DNA from: Solwaraspora sp. WMMA2056
GTDB lineage: Bacteria > Actinomycetota > Actinomycetes > Mycobacteriales > Micromonosporaceae
Direction: 5' to 3'
DNA: 64,000 bases
Assembly: GCF_030345095.1 (NCBI RefSeq)
Contig: NZ_CP128360.1
Coordinates: 5,022,001-5,086,000 of the forward strand
Shown here: in pieces, positions 33,401 through 41,763 of the stretch
Layout of the letters: every line of letters begins with the position of its first letter
Position numbering within the stretch: position 1 is the first letter of the stretch
The notes under the pieces: generated by a model
Seen by the model: only the letters and a program-made list of their open reading frames with translations
Databases searched by the model: none
What the model was told of the DNA's origin: nothing
Program-made: the position numbers and the translations under genes

Positions 33401-34306
33401 ATGCGACGGCGGTGGATCCGGCTGCTCCTGGCGGTCACAGTCCTGACAGCGGCAGCAGGATGCGGGCTCGCACCGCGTACCGCAGGCGGTGAACTCACCG
33501 ACGGCTGGGCCGTCATGCCGACCCCGAAACCGTTCGTTCCCGACGTCGGCGCCTGCCACCCGGTCGCCACGAACGGCACCGGCCACCGCGACGATTACAC
33601 CCCCGTCACCTGCGACCGGCCGCACGACCTGGAGACCGTCTTCGTCGGCATCTTCACCGGCACGCATGCCGTCAGCGACCGCGCTCCGGCACACGGTTCG
33701 GCCGCACGTCGCGTCGCCCGCCACAGCTGCGACCAGCGGGTCCGCCAGTTCCTCGGCGACGACTGGCAGGCCGGCCGGGTACGACTGGACGTCGTCGTCC
33801 CGTCGACCGCCGCCTGGTCCGGCGGGGCCCGCTGGTACCGGTGCGACGTCGGCGAGATGACCAGCATGCAGGACCGCAGCCTGGTGACCCGCACCGGCAG
33901 CCTGGCCGGTGCGCTCGGCCCCGACGGCCCACTGCGCTGGGGCTGCTTCAACCCCGGCTCGGTCAGTGGAGGCGACGTTGACGTGCTCACCCCGGTGGCC
34001 TGCACGCAGCCGCACCGCAGCGAGTTCGCCGGCCTGTACGTCGAGAGCGACCTGCCCTACGACCAGTTCGCCGCCAACTCCGACCGGGTCCACGAACGGT
34101 GCCGGCAGGTCGTCGCCGAGTACGCCGCGCTTCCCGTCGACGACGATCTGCGGTACCGCGTCGGCACCATCTACGACTATCCCTTCAAGGACGAGTGGGA
34201 CGACGGCAACCTCACCGTACGGTGCCTGCTGTGGCGCGACGACCCGCCGCTGACCCGCTCGGTCCGTGACGGCGGACCGGCCGCCCTGCCGGTGCGGCAG
34301 AACTGA
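33401..34306 (+). CDS. Septum-formation-family lipoprotein
   Basis: A 301-residue lipoprotein. The ATG follows GGGAGGA. Signal peptide MRRRWIRLLLAVTVLTAAAG with lipobox AAGC, Cys21. The mature protein has two related Cys-containing segments: ACHPVATNGTGHRDDYTPVTCDRPHDLETVFVGIFTG and GCFNPG...LTPVACTQPHRSEFAGLYV, the C-x(n)-V-x-C-x-x-P-H-x-x-E signature of the actinobacterial Septum_form family (PF13845-type). Members are exported and have been linked to septation, but their biochemical role is not established. Two repeats with four paired Cys suggest a disulfide-stabilised tandem domain. Confidence 0.8.
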   Translation: MRRRWIRLLLAVTVLTAAAGCGLAPRTAGGELTDGWAVMPTPKPFVPDVGACHPVATNGTGHRDDYTPVTCDRPHDLETVFVGIFTGTHAVSDRAPAHGSAARRVARHSCDQRVRQFLGDDWQAGRVRLDVVVPSTAAWSGGARWYRCDVGEMTSMQDRSLVTRTGSLAGALGPDGPLRWGCFNPGSVSGGDVDVLTPVACTQPHRSEFAGLYVESDLPYDQFAANSDRVHERCRQVVAEYAALPVDDDLRYRVGTIYDYPFKDEWDDGNLTVRCLLWRDDPPLTRSVRDGGPAALPVRQN

Positions 34307-34348
34307 CCCCTACGGTGGTGCGCCACGACTGAACCGTACGGCGACGCG

Positions 34349-35752
34349 CTACTGCTTATCCGTCCGGCGCAGCACCGCGAGGAACATCGCGTCGGTGCCG
34401 TGCCGGTGCGGCCACAACTGCACCGACGGACCGTCACCGAGGCCCGGCATCCCCGCCGGCAACAACGGCCGCGCGTCGACGAAGTCCACCGGTACGCCGC
34501 TGCGCCGCGCCGCCTCGGTCACCGACACGTGGGTCTCCACCCGATGCGGCGAACAGGTCACATACGCCACCACCCCACCCGGGCGGACCGCGCGCAGACC
34601 GGCCGTGAGCAACTCCCGCTGCAACCGGGTCAACGGCGGCAGGTCCGACGGCTGACGGCGCCAGCGCGACTCGGGACGGCGCCGCAGCGAACCGAGCCCG
34701 GTGCACGGCGCGTCGACCAGGACCCGGTCGAAGGAAGCCGCCGGCAGATCCTCACCGGCACCGACCCGCCGGCCGTCCGTCGTCCGCACGGTCACCGGCA
34801 GCCCGCGGACCGCCTGCTCCACCAGGCGGGACCGGTGCTCGGCGATCTCCACCGCGGTGACCTGCGCGCCCCGGTCGACGGCGAGCGCGCCCAGCAGTGC
34901 CGCCTTACCGCCGGGGCCGGCGCACAGGTCCAGCCACCGGGTGTCCTGGCCGGGCACGTCGGCGGCGGTCAACGCCGCTGCCACCAGCTGCGAGCCCTCG
35001 TCCTGTACGTGCGCCCGCCCCTGCCTGATCGCCGACAGGTCACTGGGCGCGCCGCCGGACAGGTAGACGGCGTACGGCGAGAAGGCCCCCGGCGCGCCAG
35101 CGACCTCGTCGGCCAGCGCGGCCGCCTCGACCCGCCCCGGCCGGGCACACAGGTGCACCGGCGGTCGCTCGTTGTCCTCGATCAACAGCCGGGTCGTCTC
35201 CGCCAGGTCGTCGCCGAGCGCCTCGGCGAACGCCCGCACGATCCACTCCGGATGGTGGAAGGTGACCGCCAGGTGGCCGATCGGGTCGGTCTGCTCGTCG
35301 GGTGCCAGCTCAATCAGCCAGGTGTCCAGGTCACGGCCGGAGATCTCCCGCAGTACGGCGTTGGCGAACCCGACCGCGCCCGTCGCCACGTTGTGCACCA
35401 GGTCCACCGTCGACGACACGGCGGCGTGCGCCGGCACCCGGGTGTGCAGCAGCTGGTACGCGCCGAGGCGCAGTGCGTCGCGGGCCGGCGGGTCGATCCG
35501 GTCCACGCCCCGGCCGGCCGCTCGGGCGATGATCAGATCCAGGGTGCCGACCATCCGCAGGGTGCCGTAGGTCAGCTCGGTGGCGAACGCCGCGTCCCGG
35601 CCGTGGAGCTGCCGGTCCCGCAGGATCGTCGGCAGCACCAGGTTGGCGTACGCGTCGTCGCGGTGCACCGCCGCGACCGCCTCGTACGCCGCGTCCCGGG
35701 CCGGGTCGACGTGTCGGCGGCCGCGCCGCGTCCGGTCGGTGCCCACGCTCAT
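34349..35752 (-). CDS. rsmB: 16S rRNA (cytosine-C5)-methyltransferase RsmB
   Basis: A 467-residue RNA methyltransferase expected to make m5C967 in 16S rRNA. The N-terminal NusB-like RNA-binding domain runs through about residue 160 ([56 protein letters not shown]). The SAM-binding Rossmann part has [18 protein letters not shown], the motif [18 protein letters not shown] with one catalytic Cys, and [16 protein letters not shown] with the nucleophilic Cys. The ATG overlaps the fmt stop (ATGA). Last gene of def-fmt-rsmB, a common core arrangement. Confidence 0.96.
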   Translation of the reverse strand: MSVGTDRTRRGRRHVDPARDAAYEAVAAVHRDDAYANLVLPTILRDRQLHGRDAAFATELTYGTLRMVGTLDLIIARAAGRGVDRIDPPARDALRLGAYQLLHTRVPAHAAVSSTVDLVHNVATGAVGFANAVLREISGRDLDTWLIELAPDEQTDPIGHLAVTFHHPEWIVRAFAEALGDDLAETTRLLIEDNERPPVHLCARPGRVEAAALADEVAGAPGAFSPYAVYLSGGAPSDLSAIRQGRAHVQDEGSQLVAAALTAADVPGQDTRWLDLCAGPGGKAALLGALAVDRGAQVTAVEIAEHRSRLVEQAVRGLPVTVRTTDGRRVGAGEDLPAASFDRVLVDAPCTGLGSLRRRPESRWRRQPSDLPPLTRLQRELLTAGLRAVRPGGVVAYVTCSPHRVETHVSVTEAARRSGVPVDFVDARPLLPAGMPGLGDGPSVQLWPHRHGTDAMFLAVLRRTDKQ

Positions 35753-36675
35753 TGGAAGAACTCGCCGGTGCTGATCCGGGCACCCCGGGCCCAGTCCGAC
35801 GCCGACATGGCCTTCTTGCCAGCCGCCCGCACCTCACCCAGCGCGACCGGTACCGTCGCGGTGCCGGCCAGCAGGCGGTTGCGTTCGGCCAGCAACTCCC
35901 CCGGTTTCAGGGGCGGGCCGTCGGGCACCGGCCGGACCGGTCCGAGCTTGACCCGCTCGTCCCGCAACGTCGTCCAGGCACCGGGTGCCGGCGTGCAGGC
36001 CCGGACCCGGCGGTCCACCGCGAACGCCGGGTCGGTCCAGCGCAGCCGGGCGTCCTCCACCGACAGCTTCGGGGCGAGCGACACCCCGTCGGTCGGCTGC
36101 GTGTGCGCCCGCGCGGTCCCGGCGGCGATCCCGTCCAGCACCGCCACCAGCAGCTGGGCGCCGCTGTGCGCCAGCCGGTGCAGCAGGTCACCGGCGGTGT
36201 CGGTCGATCCGACCTGGTCGGTCACGGTGCCGAACACCGGCCCGGTGTCCAGGCCTTCCTCCAGCTGGAACACGCTCGCGCCGGTCACCTCGTCGCCGTG
36301 CAGCACCGCGTGCTGCACCGGCGCCGCCCCCCGCCAGGCGGGCAGCAGCGAGAAGTGCAGGTTGATCCAGCCGTACGCCGGGATCGCCAGCGCCACCGGC
36401 GGCACCAGCGCACCGTAGGCCACCACCGGCACGCAGTCCGGTGCCAACGCGGTCAGCCGGTCCAGGAACTCCGGCTCGCGGGGCCGTTGAGGTGTCAGCA
36501 CCTCGATGCCCCGCTCGTCGGCCCAGGCACCGACCGGCGAGCGGACCAGCCGGCGGCCCCGGCCGGCCGGCGCGTCCGGCCGGGTCACCACGGCGACCAG
36601 GTCGTGTCCGCTGGCGGCGATGGCGTCCAACGCCGGTACGGCGACCTCGGGGGTGCCAGCGAAGACCAGCCGCAT
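35749..36675 (-). CDS. fmt: Methionyl-tRNA formyltransferase
   Basis: A 308-residue enzyme that formylates initiator Met-tRNA with 10-formyl-THF. It starts [16 protein letters not shown]; the ATG at 36675 has AGGTGA five bases upstream, better than the GTG at 36684 that overlaps the def stop. Catalytic elements: [18 protein letters not shown] (Asn, His) and EEGLDTGPV (Asp). The C-terminal tRNA-binding barrel occupies about 205-308. Directly downstream of def, whose product removes the same formyl group after synthesis. Confidence 0.96.
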   Translation of the reverse strand: MRLVFAGTPEVAVPALDAIAASGHDLVAVVTRPDAPAGRGRRLVRSPVGAWADERGIEVLTPQRPREPEFLDRLTALAPDCVPVVAYGALVPPVALAIPAYGWINLHFSLLPAWRGAAPVQHAVLHGDEVTGASVFQLEEGLDTGPVFGTVTDQVGSTDTAGDLLHRLAHSGAQLLVAVLDGIAAGTARAHTQPTDGVSLAPKLSVEDARLRWTDPAFAVDRRVRACTPAPGAWTTLRDERVKLGPVRPVPDGPPLKPGELLAERNRLLAGTATVPVALGEVRAAGKKAMSASDWARGARISTGEFFQ

Positions 36676-36680
36676 CCCGG

Positions 36681-37271
36681 TCACCTGCCCAGACCGAACG
36701 GGCTGGTGGCACCGCCGGGGCGGAACAGGCCGCCCGACGAACGGTGCGGGCTGACCTTGACGGTCGGCGGGGCGGCCTCGTCGTACCAGTCCGACTGGCG
36801 GATCGCCCGCATCGCCTCCTTACGGGTCGCCGGGTCGAGCCGGTCGAGGAACAGCACCCCGTCGAGGTGGTCGGTCTCGTGTTGTACGCAACGGGCCATC
36901 AGGCCGCTGCCGACGATCTGCACCGGGTCGCCGTACTCGTTGAAGCCCTTCGCCACGACGTTCTGTCGACGCTTGGTGTCGAAGTAGAGCCCCGGGATGG
37001 ACAGGCAGCCTTCCGGGCCGTCCTGTTCCTCCTCGTCGGGAAAGTCCAGCACCGGATTCACCAGGTGGCCCAGCAGGTCGTCGACGTGGAACGTGAAGAC
37101 CCGCAGCCCGACACCGAGCTGTGGCGCGGCGAGGCCGGCGCCGTTCTGATCGGTCATGCTGTCGGTCAGATCGGCGACGAGCCCGCGCAGCTCGGCGTCG
37201 AAGTCGACCACGGGCTCGGCCGCAGTGCGCAGCACCGGGTCGCCGAAGAGTCGGATGGGCTGGACGGTCAC
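36681..37271 (-). CDS. def: Peptide deformylase
   Basis: A 196-residue metalloenzyme that removes the N-formyl group from nascent proteins. Motif [13 protein letters not shown], motif [10 protein letters not shown] (Cys metal ligand), and motif [12 protein letters not shown] (two His ligands and catalytic Glu) are intact. The GTG start follows AAGGAG. The C-terminal tail ([17 protein letters not shown]) extends past the core, as in other actinobacterial type 1 enzymes. A possible -10 TAGACT lies at 37309-37314 on the minus strand. Head of def-fmt-rsmB. Confidence 0.96.
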   Translation of the reverse strand: MTVQPIRLFGDPVLRTAAEPVVDFDAELRGLVADLTDSMTDQNGAGLAAPQLGVGLRVFTFHVDDLLGHLVNPVLDFPDEEEQDGPEGCLSIPGLYFDTKRRQNVVAKGFNEYGDPVQIVGSGLMARCVQHETDHLDGVLFLDRLDPATRKEAMRAIRQSDWYDEAAPPTVKVSPHRSSGGLFRPGGATSPFGLGR

Positions 37272-37377
37272 GCGGTCAGGCTCCTTGTCGTGGGCAGACG
37301 GTGTCCCCAGTCTACGGGCGTGCGCCGGTCATGGTGACGGGCGCGACGGTCGTCCATATGAAGCCGCGACGACGCTA

Positions 37378-37406
37378 TTGACGAGATGGTGATGCAACCG
37401 TAGTAC
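37378..37406 (+). promoter_or_regulatory. Vegetative-type promoter of the arabinan-degradation pair
   Basis: TTGACG (37378-37383), 17-base spacer, TAGTAC (37401-37406). A start site near 37412 would give an mRNA leader of about 190 bases before the GH51 gene. The only close match to a sigma-70-type consensus in this gap. Confidence 0.68.
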
Positions 37407-37414
37407 TCCGTCCC

Positions 37415-37428
37415 TGTTAGCGTTAACA
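37415..37428 (+). promoter_or_regulatory. LacI-type operator overlapping the transcription start
   Basis: TGTTAGCGTTAACA, 12 of 14 bases symmetric with a central CG. It resembles the TGTTAGCGCTAACA operators seen before many actinobacterial xylan and arabinan genes. It sits 8 bases downstream of the -10 box, where a bound repressor would block initiation. It differs from the operators at 30010 and 30057, so another regulator, not encoded here, is expected. Confidence 0.7.
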
Positions 37429-37603
37429 TTCCGGTTCCGCTCCAGGCTGGAGCCCGCTGCCAGCGCGCCCACCCCCGCACCGCGACCCCACCGCACCGCG
37501 ACCCCACCGCACCGCGACCCACCGCACCGCGACCACAACCCCCTACCGACCCCGACCGGACGGACGCCCGCCCGCCATTGGCCCGGCGATCAGGAGGCAG
37601 CCC
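37429..37603. other. Leader of the GH51 gene with 16-bp tandem repeats
   Basis: Contains four copies of a unit CCGCACCGCGACCCCA at 37475, 37491, 37507 (15 bases) and 37522 (degenerate), followed by C/A-rich unstructured sequence and the AGGAGG ribosome site of the GH51 gene. The G-poor sense strand predicts an unfolded leader. No coding potential. Confidence 0.75.
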
Positions 37604-40156
37604 ATGTACCTACCAACCGCACGACCCGGGCTGACCGGCAGCGCGCTGCTGGTCGGAGCACTCGTCGCCACCGCGGCCGTAGCCACCGGACCGAGCCTGG
37701 CCGACCCGCCACGACCGGAGCCGGAGTACACGATCACGGTCGATCCGGCCGCTGCCGGGGTGCCGATCAGCGACACCATGTACGGCGTCTTCTTCGAGGA
37801 CATCAACTACGCCGCCGACGGCGGCCTCTACGCCGAACTGGTCCGTAACCGGTCCTTCGAGTTCCTACCAGTGGACAACCAGTCCTTCACCGGACTGACC
37901 GGCTGGGCCCCGGGCACCGAAGCCGGCGGGTCCGGCACCGCGACCCCGGTCGACGACGACGGCCGGCTCAACGATCGGAACCGCACCTACCTGCGGCTCG
38001 ACCTGGACAACATCGCCGGCGGACGCTACGGGGTGACCAACTCCGGCTACAACAGCGGAATCGCCGTCGAGGCCGGCAAACGCTACGACTTCTCGGTCTG
38101 GGCCCGCACCGACTCCACCGGCAACCAGCTGACCGTCCGGCTGCTCGACGTCGACGGCCGCCGACTCGCCGAACCGCAGCGGTTGCGCGTCCACGGCGAC
38201 GATTGGACCAGGTACACCGCCACGTTCACCGCCCACCGTACCTCCGACGTCGGCCGGCTCGCGGTGCTCGCCGGCGGCACCGGCACCGTACGGCTGGACA
38301 TGGTGTCGCTGTTTCCTCAGGAGACCTTCCGGGGCCGACCCAACGGTCTGCGCAAGGACCTGGCCCAGAAGATCGAGGCGCTGCGGCCGGGCTTCGTCCG
38401 CTTCCCCGGCGGCTGCCTGGTCAACACCGGCAGCATGGACGGCTACGACGCCGGGTCCGGCTGGGAACGGGCCCGCTCGTACCAGTGGAAGGACACCGTC
38501 GGACCGGTGGAGACCCGGGCGACCAACGCCAACTTCTGGGGCTACAACCAGTCGTACGGACTGGGCTACTACGAGTACTTCCAGTTCGCCGAGGACATCG
38601 GCGCGATGCCGCTGCCGGTGGTACCGGCCCTGGTCACCGGCTGCGGCCAGAACCAGCCCACTGTCGACGAGCCCCTGCTGCAGCGGCACATCTCCGACAC
38701 GCTGGATCTGATCGAGTTCGCCACCGGCCCGGCCGACTCCACTTGGGGCGGGCTGCGCGCCGACATGGGCCACCCGGAACCGTTCAACCTGACCCACGTC
38801 GCGGTCGGCAACGAGGAGAACCTGCCCGAGGCGTTCTTCGCCAACTTCCAGCGGTTCCGGGCCGCGATCGAGGCGCGGTACCCGCAGATCACGGTGATCA
38901 GCAACTCCGGACCGGACGACCAGGGTGCCACCTTCGACCGGCTGTGGCAGCTCAACCGGGCCGCCGGGGTGGAGATGGTCGACGAGCACTACTACAACAG
39001 CCCGGCCTGGTTCCTACAGAACAACGACCGCTACGACAGCTACGACCGCGCCGGGCCGAAGGTGTTCCTCGGCGAGTACGCCTCCCAGGACAACAAGCTC
39101 TACAACTCGCTGGCCGAGGCGGCCTTCATGACCGGGCTGGAGCGCAACGCCGACATCGTCGAGATGGCCTCGTACGCCCCGCTGCTGGCCAACATCGACC
39201 ACGTCCGGTGGCGGCCGGACCTGATCTGGTTCGACAACGACGAATCCTGGGGCACGACCAGCTACCAGGTGCAGAAGCTGTTCATGACCAACGTCGGCGA
39301 CCGTACGGTGCCCAGTGGGGCCACCGGGCCGGCCCTCGGCACCCAGCCGATCACCGGCCGGATCGGCCTGTCCACCTGGGCCACCTCGGCGACCTACGAC
39401 GACGTGAAGGTCACCGCCCCGGACGGCACGGTGTTGTTCAGCGACGACTTCGCCACCGGGGCGGACCAGTGGACGCCGGTCGCGAACCGGGGCAGCTGGT
39501 CGGTGGTCGACGAGGCGTACACCCAGAGCGACACGGCCGCCCAGGACACCATGGTCGCCGCCGCCGAGATCACCGCCGCCGACTACGACCTGTCGCTGAC
39601 CGCCACGAAGAACGCCGGCGCGGAGGGCTTCCTGATCGGGTTCGGTGTCAAGGACGCCGGCAACTTCTACTGGTGGAACCTGGGTGGTTGGAACAACACC
39701 CAGGGCGCGGTGGAGAAGGCCACGAACGGGGCCAAGGAGACGCTGATCGCCAAGCCGAACCAGATCACCACCGGCACCACGTACGACATCACCGTCAAGG
39801 TACGGGGTGACAAGGTCACCCTGCTGCTGGACGGCGAGGTGTGGGGCGAATTCGTCGACGACCGGGTCACCCGCCCGTTCGCCCAGGTCGTCACCCGCGA
39901 CGAGGCCACCGGCGACCTCCTGGTCAAGGTGGTCAACGCGCAGGACAAGGCGGCCGTGACCATGATCGACCTGGGCGACCTGCCGGTCCGGTCGACCGCT
40001 CAGATGACCGTGATCAGCGGCGACCCCGCTGAGCAGAACACCCGCTCGGCCGAACCGATCCAGCCGGTCACCACCCCGCTCACCGGCGTCGCGTCCCGCT
40101 TCACGCACACCTTCGAGCCGTACTCCGTGACCTTCATCCGCATCCGCACGAAGTGA
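37604..40156 (+). CDS. Secreted GH51 alpha-L-arabinofuranosidase, multidomain
   Basis: An 850-residue exported enzyme releasing alpha-L-arabinose from arabinan or arabinoxylan. The ATG follows AGGAGG; the signal peptide ends near SLADPP. A CBM4/9-like jelly roll (about 85-235: RNRSFEFLP, YLRLDLDN, YDFSVWARTD) lies between the first strand (ISDTMYGVFFEDINYAADGG) and the rest of the barrel. Catalytic acid/base Glu404 is in HVAVGNEEN and nucleophile Glu491 in KVFLGEYAS. A concanavalin-like domain of about 180 residues (FSDDFATGADQWTP to VWGEFVDD) is inserted before the final beta-sandwich (LVKVVNAQDKAAVTMIDL, FEPYSVTFIRI). The following GH43 gene is coupled to its stop codon. Exported, so it acts on polymer or long oligomers. 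Confidence 0.94.
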   Translation: MYLPTARPGLTGSALLVGALVATAAVATGPSLADPPRPEPEYTITVDPAAAGVPISDTMYGVFFEDINYAADGGLYAELVRNRSFEFLPVDNQSFTGLTGWAPGTEAGGSGTATPVDDDGRLNDRNRTYLRLDLDNIAGGRYGVTNSGYNSGIAVEAGKRYDFSVWARTDSTGNQLTVRLLDVDGRRLAEPQRLRVHGDDWTRYTATFTAHRTSDVGRLAVLAGGTGTVRLDMVSLFPQETFRGRPNGLRKDLAQKIEALRPGFVRFPGGCLVNTGSMDGYDAGSGWERARSYQWKDTVGPVETRATNANFWGYNQSYGLGYYEYFQFAEDIGAMPLPVVPALVTGCGQNQPTVDEPLLQRHISDTLDLIEFATGPADSTWGGLRADMGHPEPFNLTHVAVGNEENLPEAFFANFQRFRAAIEARYPQITVISNSGPDDQGATFDRLWQLNRAAGVEMVDEHYYNSPAWFLQNNDRYDSYDRAGPKVFLGEYASQDNKLYNSLAEAAFMTGLERNADIVEMASYAPLLANIDHVRWRPDLIWFDNDESWGTTSYQVQKLFMTNVGDRTVPSGATGPALGTQPITGRIGLSTWATSATYDDVKVTAPDGTVLFSDDFATGADQWTPVANRGSWSVVDEAYTQSDTAAQDTMVAAAEITAADYDLSLTATKNAGAEGFLIGFGVKDAGNFYWWNLGGWNNTQGAVEKATNGAKETLIAKPNQITTGTTYDITVKVRGDKVTLLLDGEVWGEFVDDRVTRPFAQVVTRDEATGDLLVKVVNAQDKAAVTMIDLGDLPVRSTAQMTVISGDPAEQNTRSAEPIQPVTTPLTGVASRFTHTFEPYSVTFIRIRTK

Positions 40157-40170
40157 GTGAGGTGGCTTCC

Positions 40171-41676
40171 TTGACGTACGACGTGAACCGACGCGCCCTG
40201 CTGCGCGGCGGCCTCGGTGTCGCCGCCGCCGGCCTGGTCGGTGGGTTGACCACCGGTATCGGGCGGCCGGACGCGGCCGCCGCCGCACCGACCGCCGGCA
40301 ACACCACCGGCCCGGTCGGCGCACCCACCGACGCTCAGGTGTACGGCGTCCCGACGGTCGACCCGCTCGTCCACCAGCGGGCCGACCCGTTCGTCACCTA
40401 CCCGGTCGCCGGCATGTACTACTTCACCGGCTCAGTGCCGGAGTACGACCGGATCGTGGTCCGCGGCGCGCCCACCATCGCCGGGCTGGCCACCGCCGCC
40501 GAGACGGTGATCTGGCGACGGCCGGCCAGCGGCCGGATGGGCGGCCACATCTGGGCGCCGGAGCTGCACCGCATCGACGGCAAGTGGTACGTCTACTTCG
40601 CCGCCGGCGACTCCGACAACGTGTTCCGGATCCGGATGTACGTGCTGGAGTCCCCGCTGGACGACCCCCGGGACCCGGCCGGCTGGCAGTTGCGGGGTCA
40701 GATCGTCACCGAGTGGGACAGTTTCGCCCTGGACGCCACCACGTTCCACCATCACGGGCATCAGTACCTGGTCTGGGCCCAGGGTGAGCCGGAGATCGCG
40801 GTCAACTCCAGCCTGTACATCGCCGAGCTGGCCGACCCGTGGACGCTGAAGACCAAGCCGGTGCGCATCGCCACCCCGACCCGCCCGTGGGAGGTGCAGG
40901 GCTACGCGGTCAACGAAGGCGCGGCGGTGATCGTCCGCAACGGACGGGTGTTCATGACCTTCTCGGCCAGCGCCACCGACTCCCGCTACTGCATGGGCCT
41001 GCTCACCGCCGACGCCGGCGCCGACCTGCTCGACCACCGCTCCTGGACGAAGACGCCCGACCCGGTCTTCGTCACCAACGAACAGACCGGCCGGTACGGC
41101 CCGGGACACAACTCGTTCACCGTCGCCGAGGACGGTAAGACGACGGTGCTGGTCTACCACGCCCGGGACTACCGGGACATCGTCGGCGACCCGCTGTACG
41201 ACCCGAACCGGCACGCCCGGGTGCAGAAGCTCTACTGGGACGCCGACGGCAATCCGCTGTTCGGGATCCCGGTCGGCGAGGGCGGGCCGATCGTGCGGCT
41301 CTCGCCCGCCGACACCAGCCGTGCCGCCTTCGTGCGTCACGTCGGTGCGACCGTGCTGGTCGACACCGACGCCCAGCGGCTGGCCGACACCCAGTTCCGC
41401 ATCGGTGCCGGGCTGGCCGGGGCGGACACGGTGTCGATCCAGTCGGTCGACCGGCCGGGACACTACCTGCGGGCGGTCAACGGCACCGTACGCCTCGACC
41501 CGGCCGCCGACGACGACGAGTTCGCCGCACAGGCGAGCTTCCACCGGATTCCCCGGGTGAACGGACGCATCTCGCTGCGCCTCGCCGGGGTCCCGTCGGC
41601 TTTCGTCCGCCACGAGAACGGGCAGCTGACCATCGGTCCCGCCGCCGGGGCACAGTCTGCCTTCCGGCTCAGCTGA
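40171..41676 (+). CDS. Secreted GH43 arabinosidase with AbfB (CBM42) domain, Tat signal
   Basis: About 501 residues. TTG at 40171 is preferred because GAGGTGG lies just upstream and it gives the Tat signal MTYDVNRRALLRGGLGVAAAG; GTG at 40153, overlapping the GH51 stop (GTGA), is the alternative. The five-bladed GH43 propeller shows QRADPFVTY (catalytic base Asp), MGGHIWAPELHRIDGKWYVYFAA, and the acid Glu in AVNEGAAVIVRNGR, with GPGHNSFT near the metal site. The C terminus (about 380-501) is an AbfB trefoil (FVRHVGATVLVDT, HYLRAVNGTVRLD, FVRHENGQLTIG) that binds arabinose side chains. It acts with GH51 on the same polymer: GH43 on the backbone or branches, GH51 on released arabinosides. Tat export implies folding in the cytoplasm. 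Confidence 0.92.
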   Translation: MTYDVNRRALLRGGLGVAAAGLVGGLTTGIGRPDAAAAAPTAGNTTGPVGAPTDAQVYGVPTVDPLVHQRADPFVTYPVAGMYYFTGSVPEYDRIVVRGAPTIAGLATAAETVIWRRPASGRMGGHIWAPELHRIDGKWYVYFAAGDSDNVFRIRMYVLESPLDDPRDPAGWQLRGQIVTEWDSFALDATTFHHHGHQYLVWAQGEPEIAVNSSLYIAELADPWTLKTKPVRIATPTRPWEVQGYAVNEGAAVIVRNGRVFMTFSASATDSRYCMGLLTADAGADLLDHRSWTKTPDPVFVTNEQTGRYGPGHNSFTVAEDGKTTVLVYHARDYRDIVGDPLYDPNRHARVQKLYWDADGNPLFGIPVGEGGPIVRLSPADTSRAAFVRHVGATVLVDTDAQRLADTQFRIGAGLAGADTVSIQSVDRPGHYLRAVNGTVRLDPAADDDEFAAQASFHRIPRVNGRISLRLAGVPSAFVRHENGQLTIGPAAGAQSAFRLS

Positions 41677-41683
41677 CCGGACC

Positions 41684-41763
41684 CGGGCCAGAGCAGGTCG
41701 AGCGGGGCCCGGGCTAGAGCAGGTCGAGCGGGTCCCGGGCTAGAGCAGGTCGAGCGGGTCGAT
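41684..41763. repeat. 26-bp triplicate repeat spanning the priA stop codon
   Basis: GAGCAGGTCGAGCGGG begins at 41691, 41717 and 41743, an exact 26-base period. On the minus strand the copies each spell the last codons of priA (ACCCGCTCGACCTGCTCTAG), so the end of the gene including its stop has been copied twice downstream. The period is not a multiple of three; only the first copy is translated. Confidence 0.9.

Noticed and set aside
37475-37535. Possible CRISPR-like array (short regular repeats)
   Set aside because: Repeats of 15-16 bases are directly adjacent with no spacers, and no cas genes are in the window.
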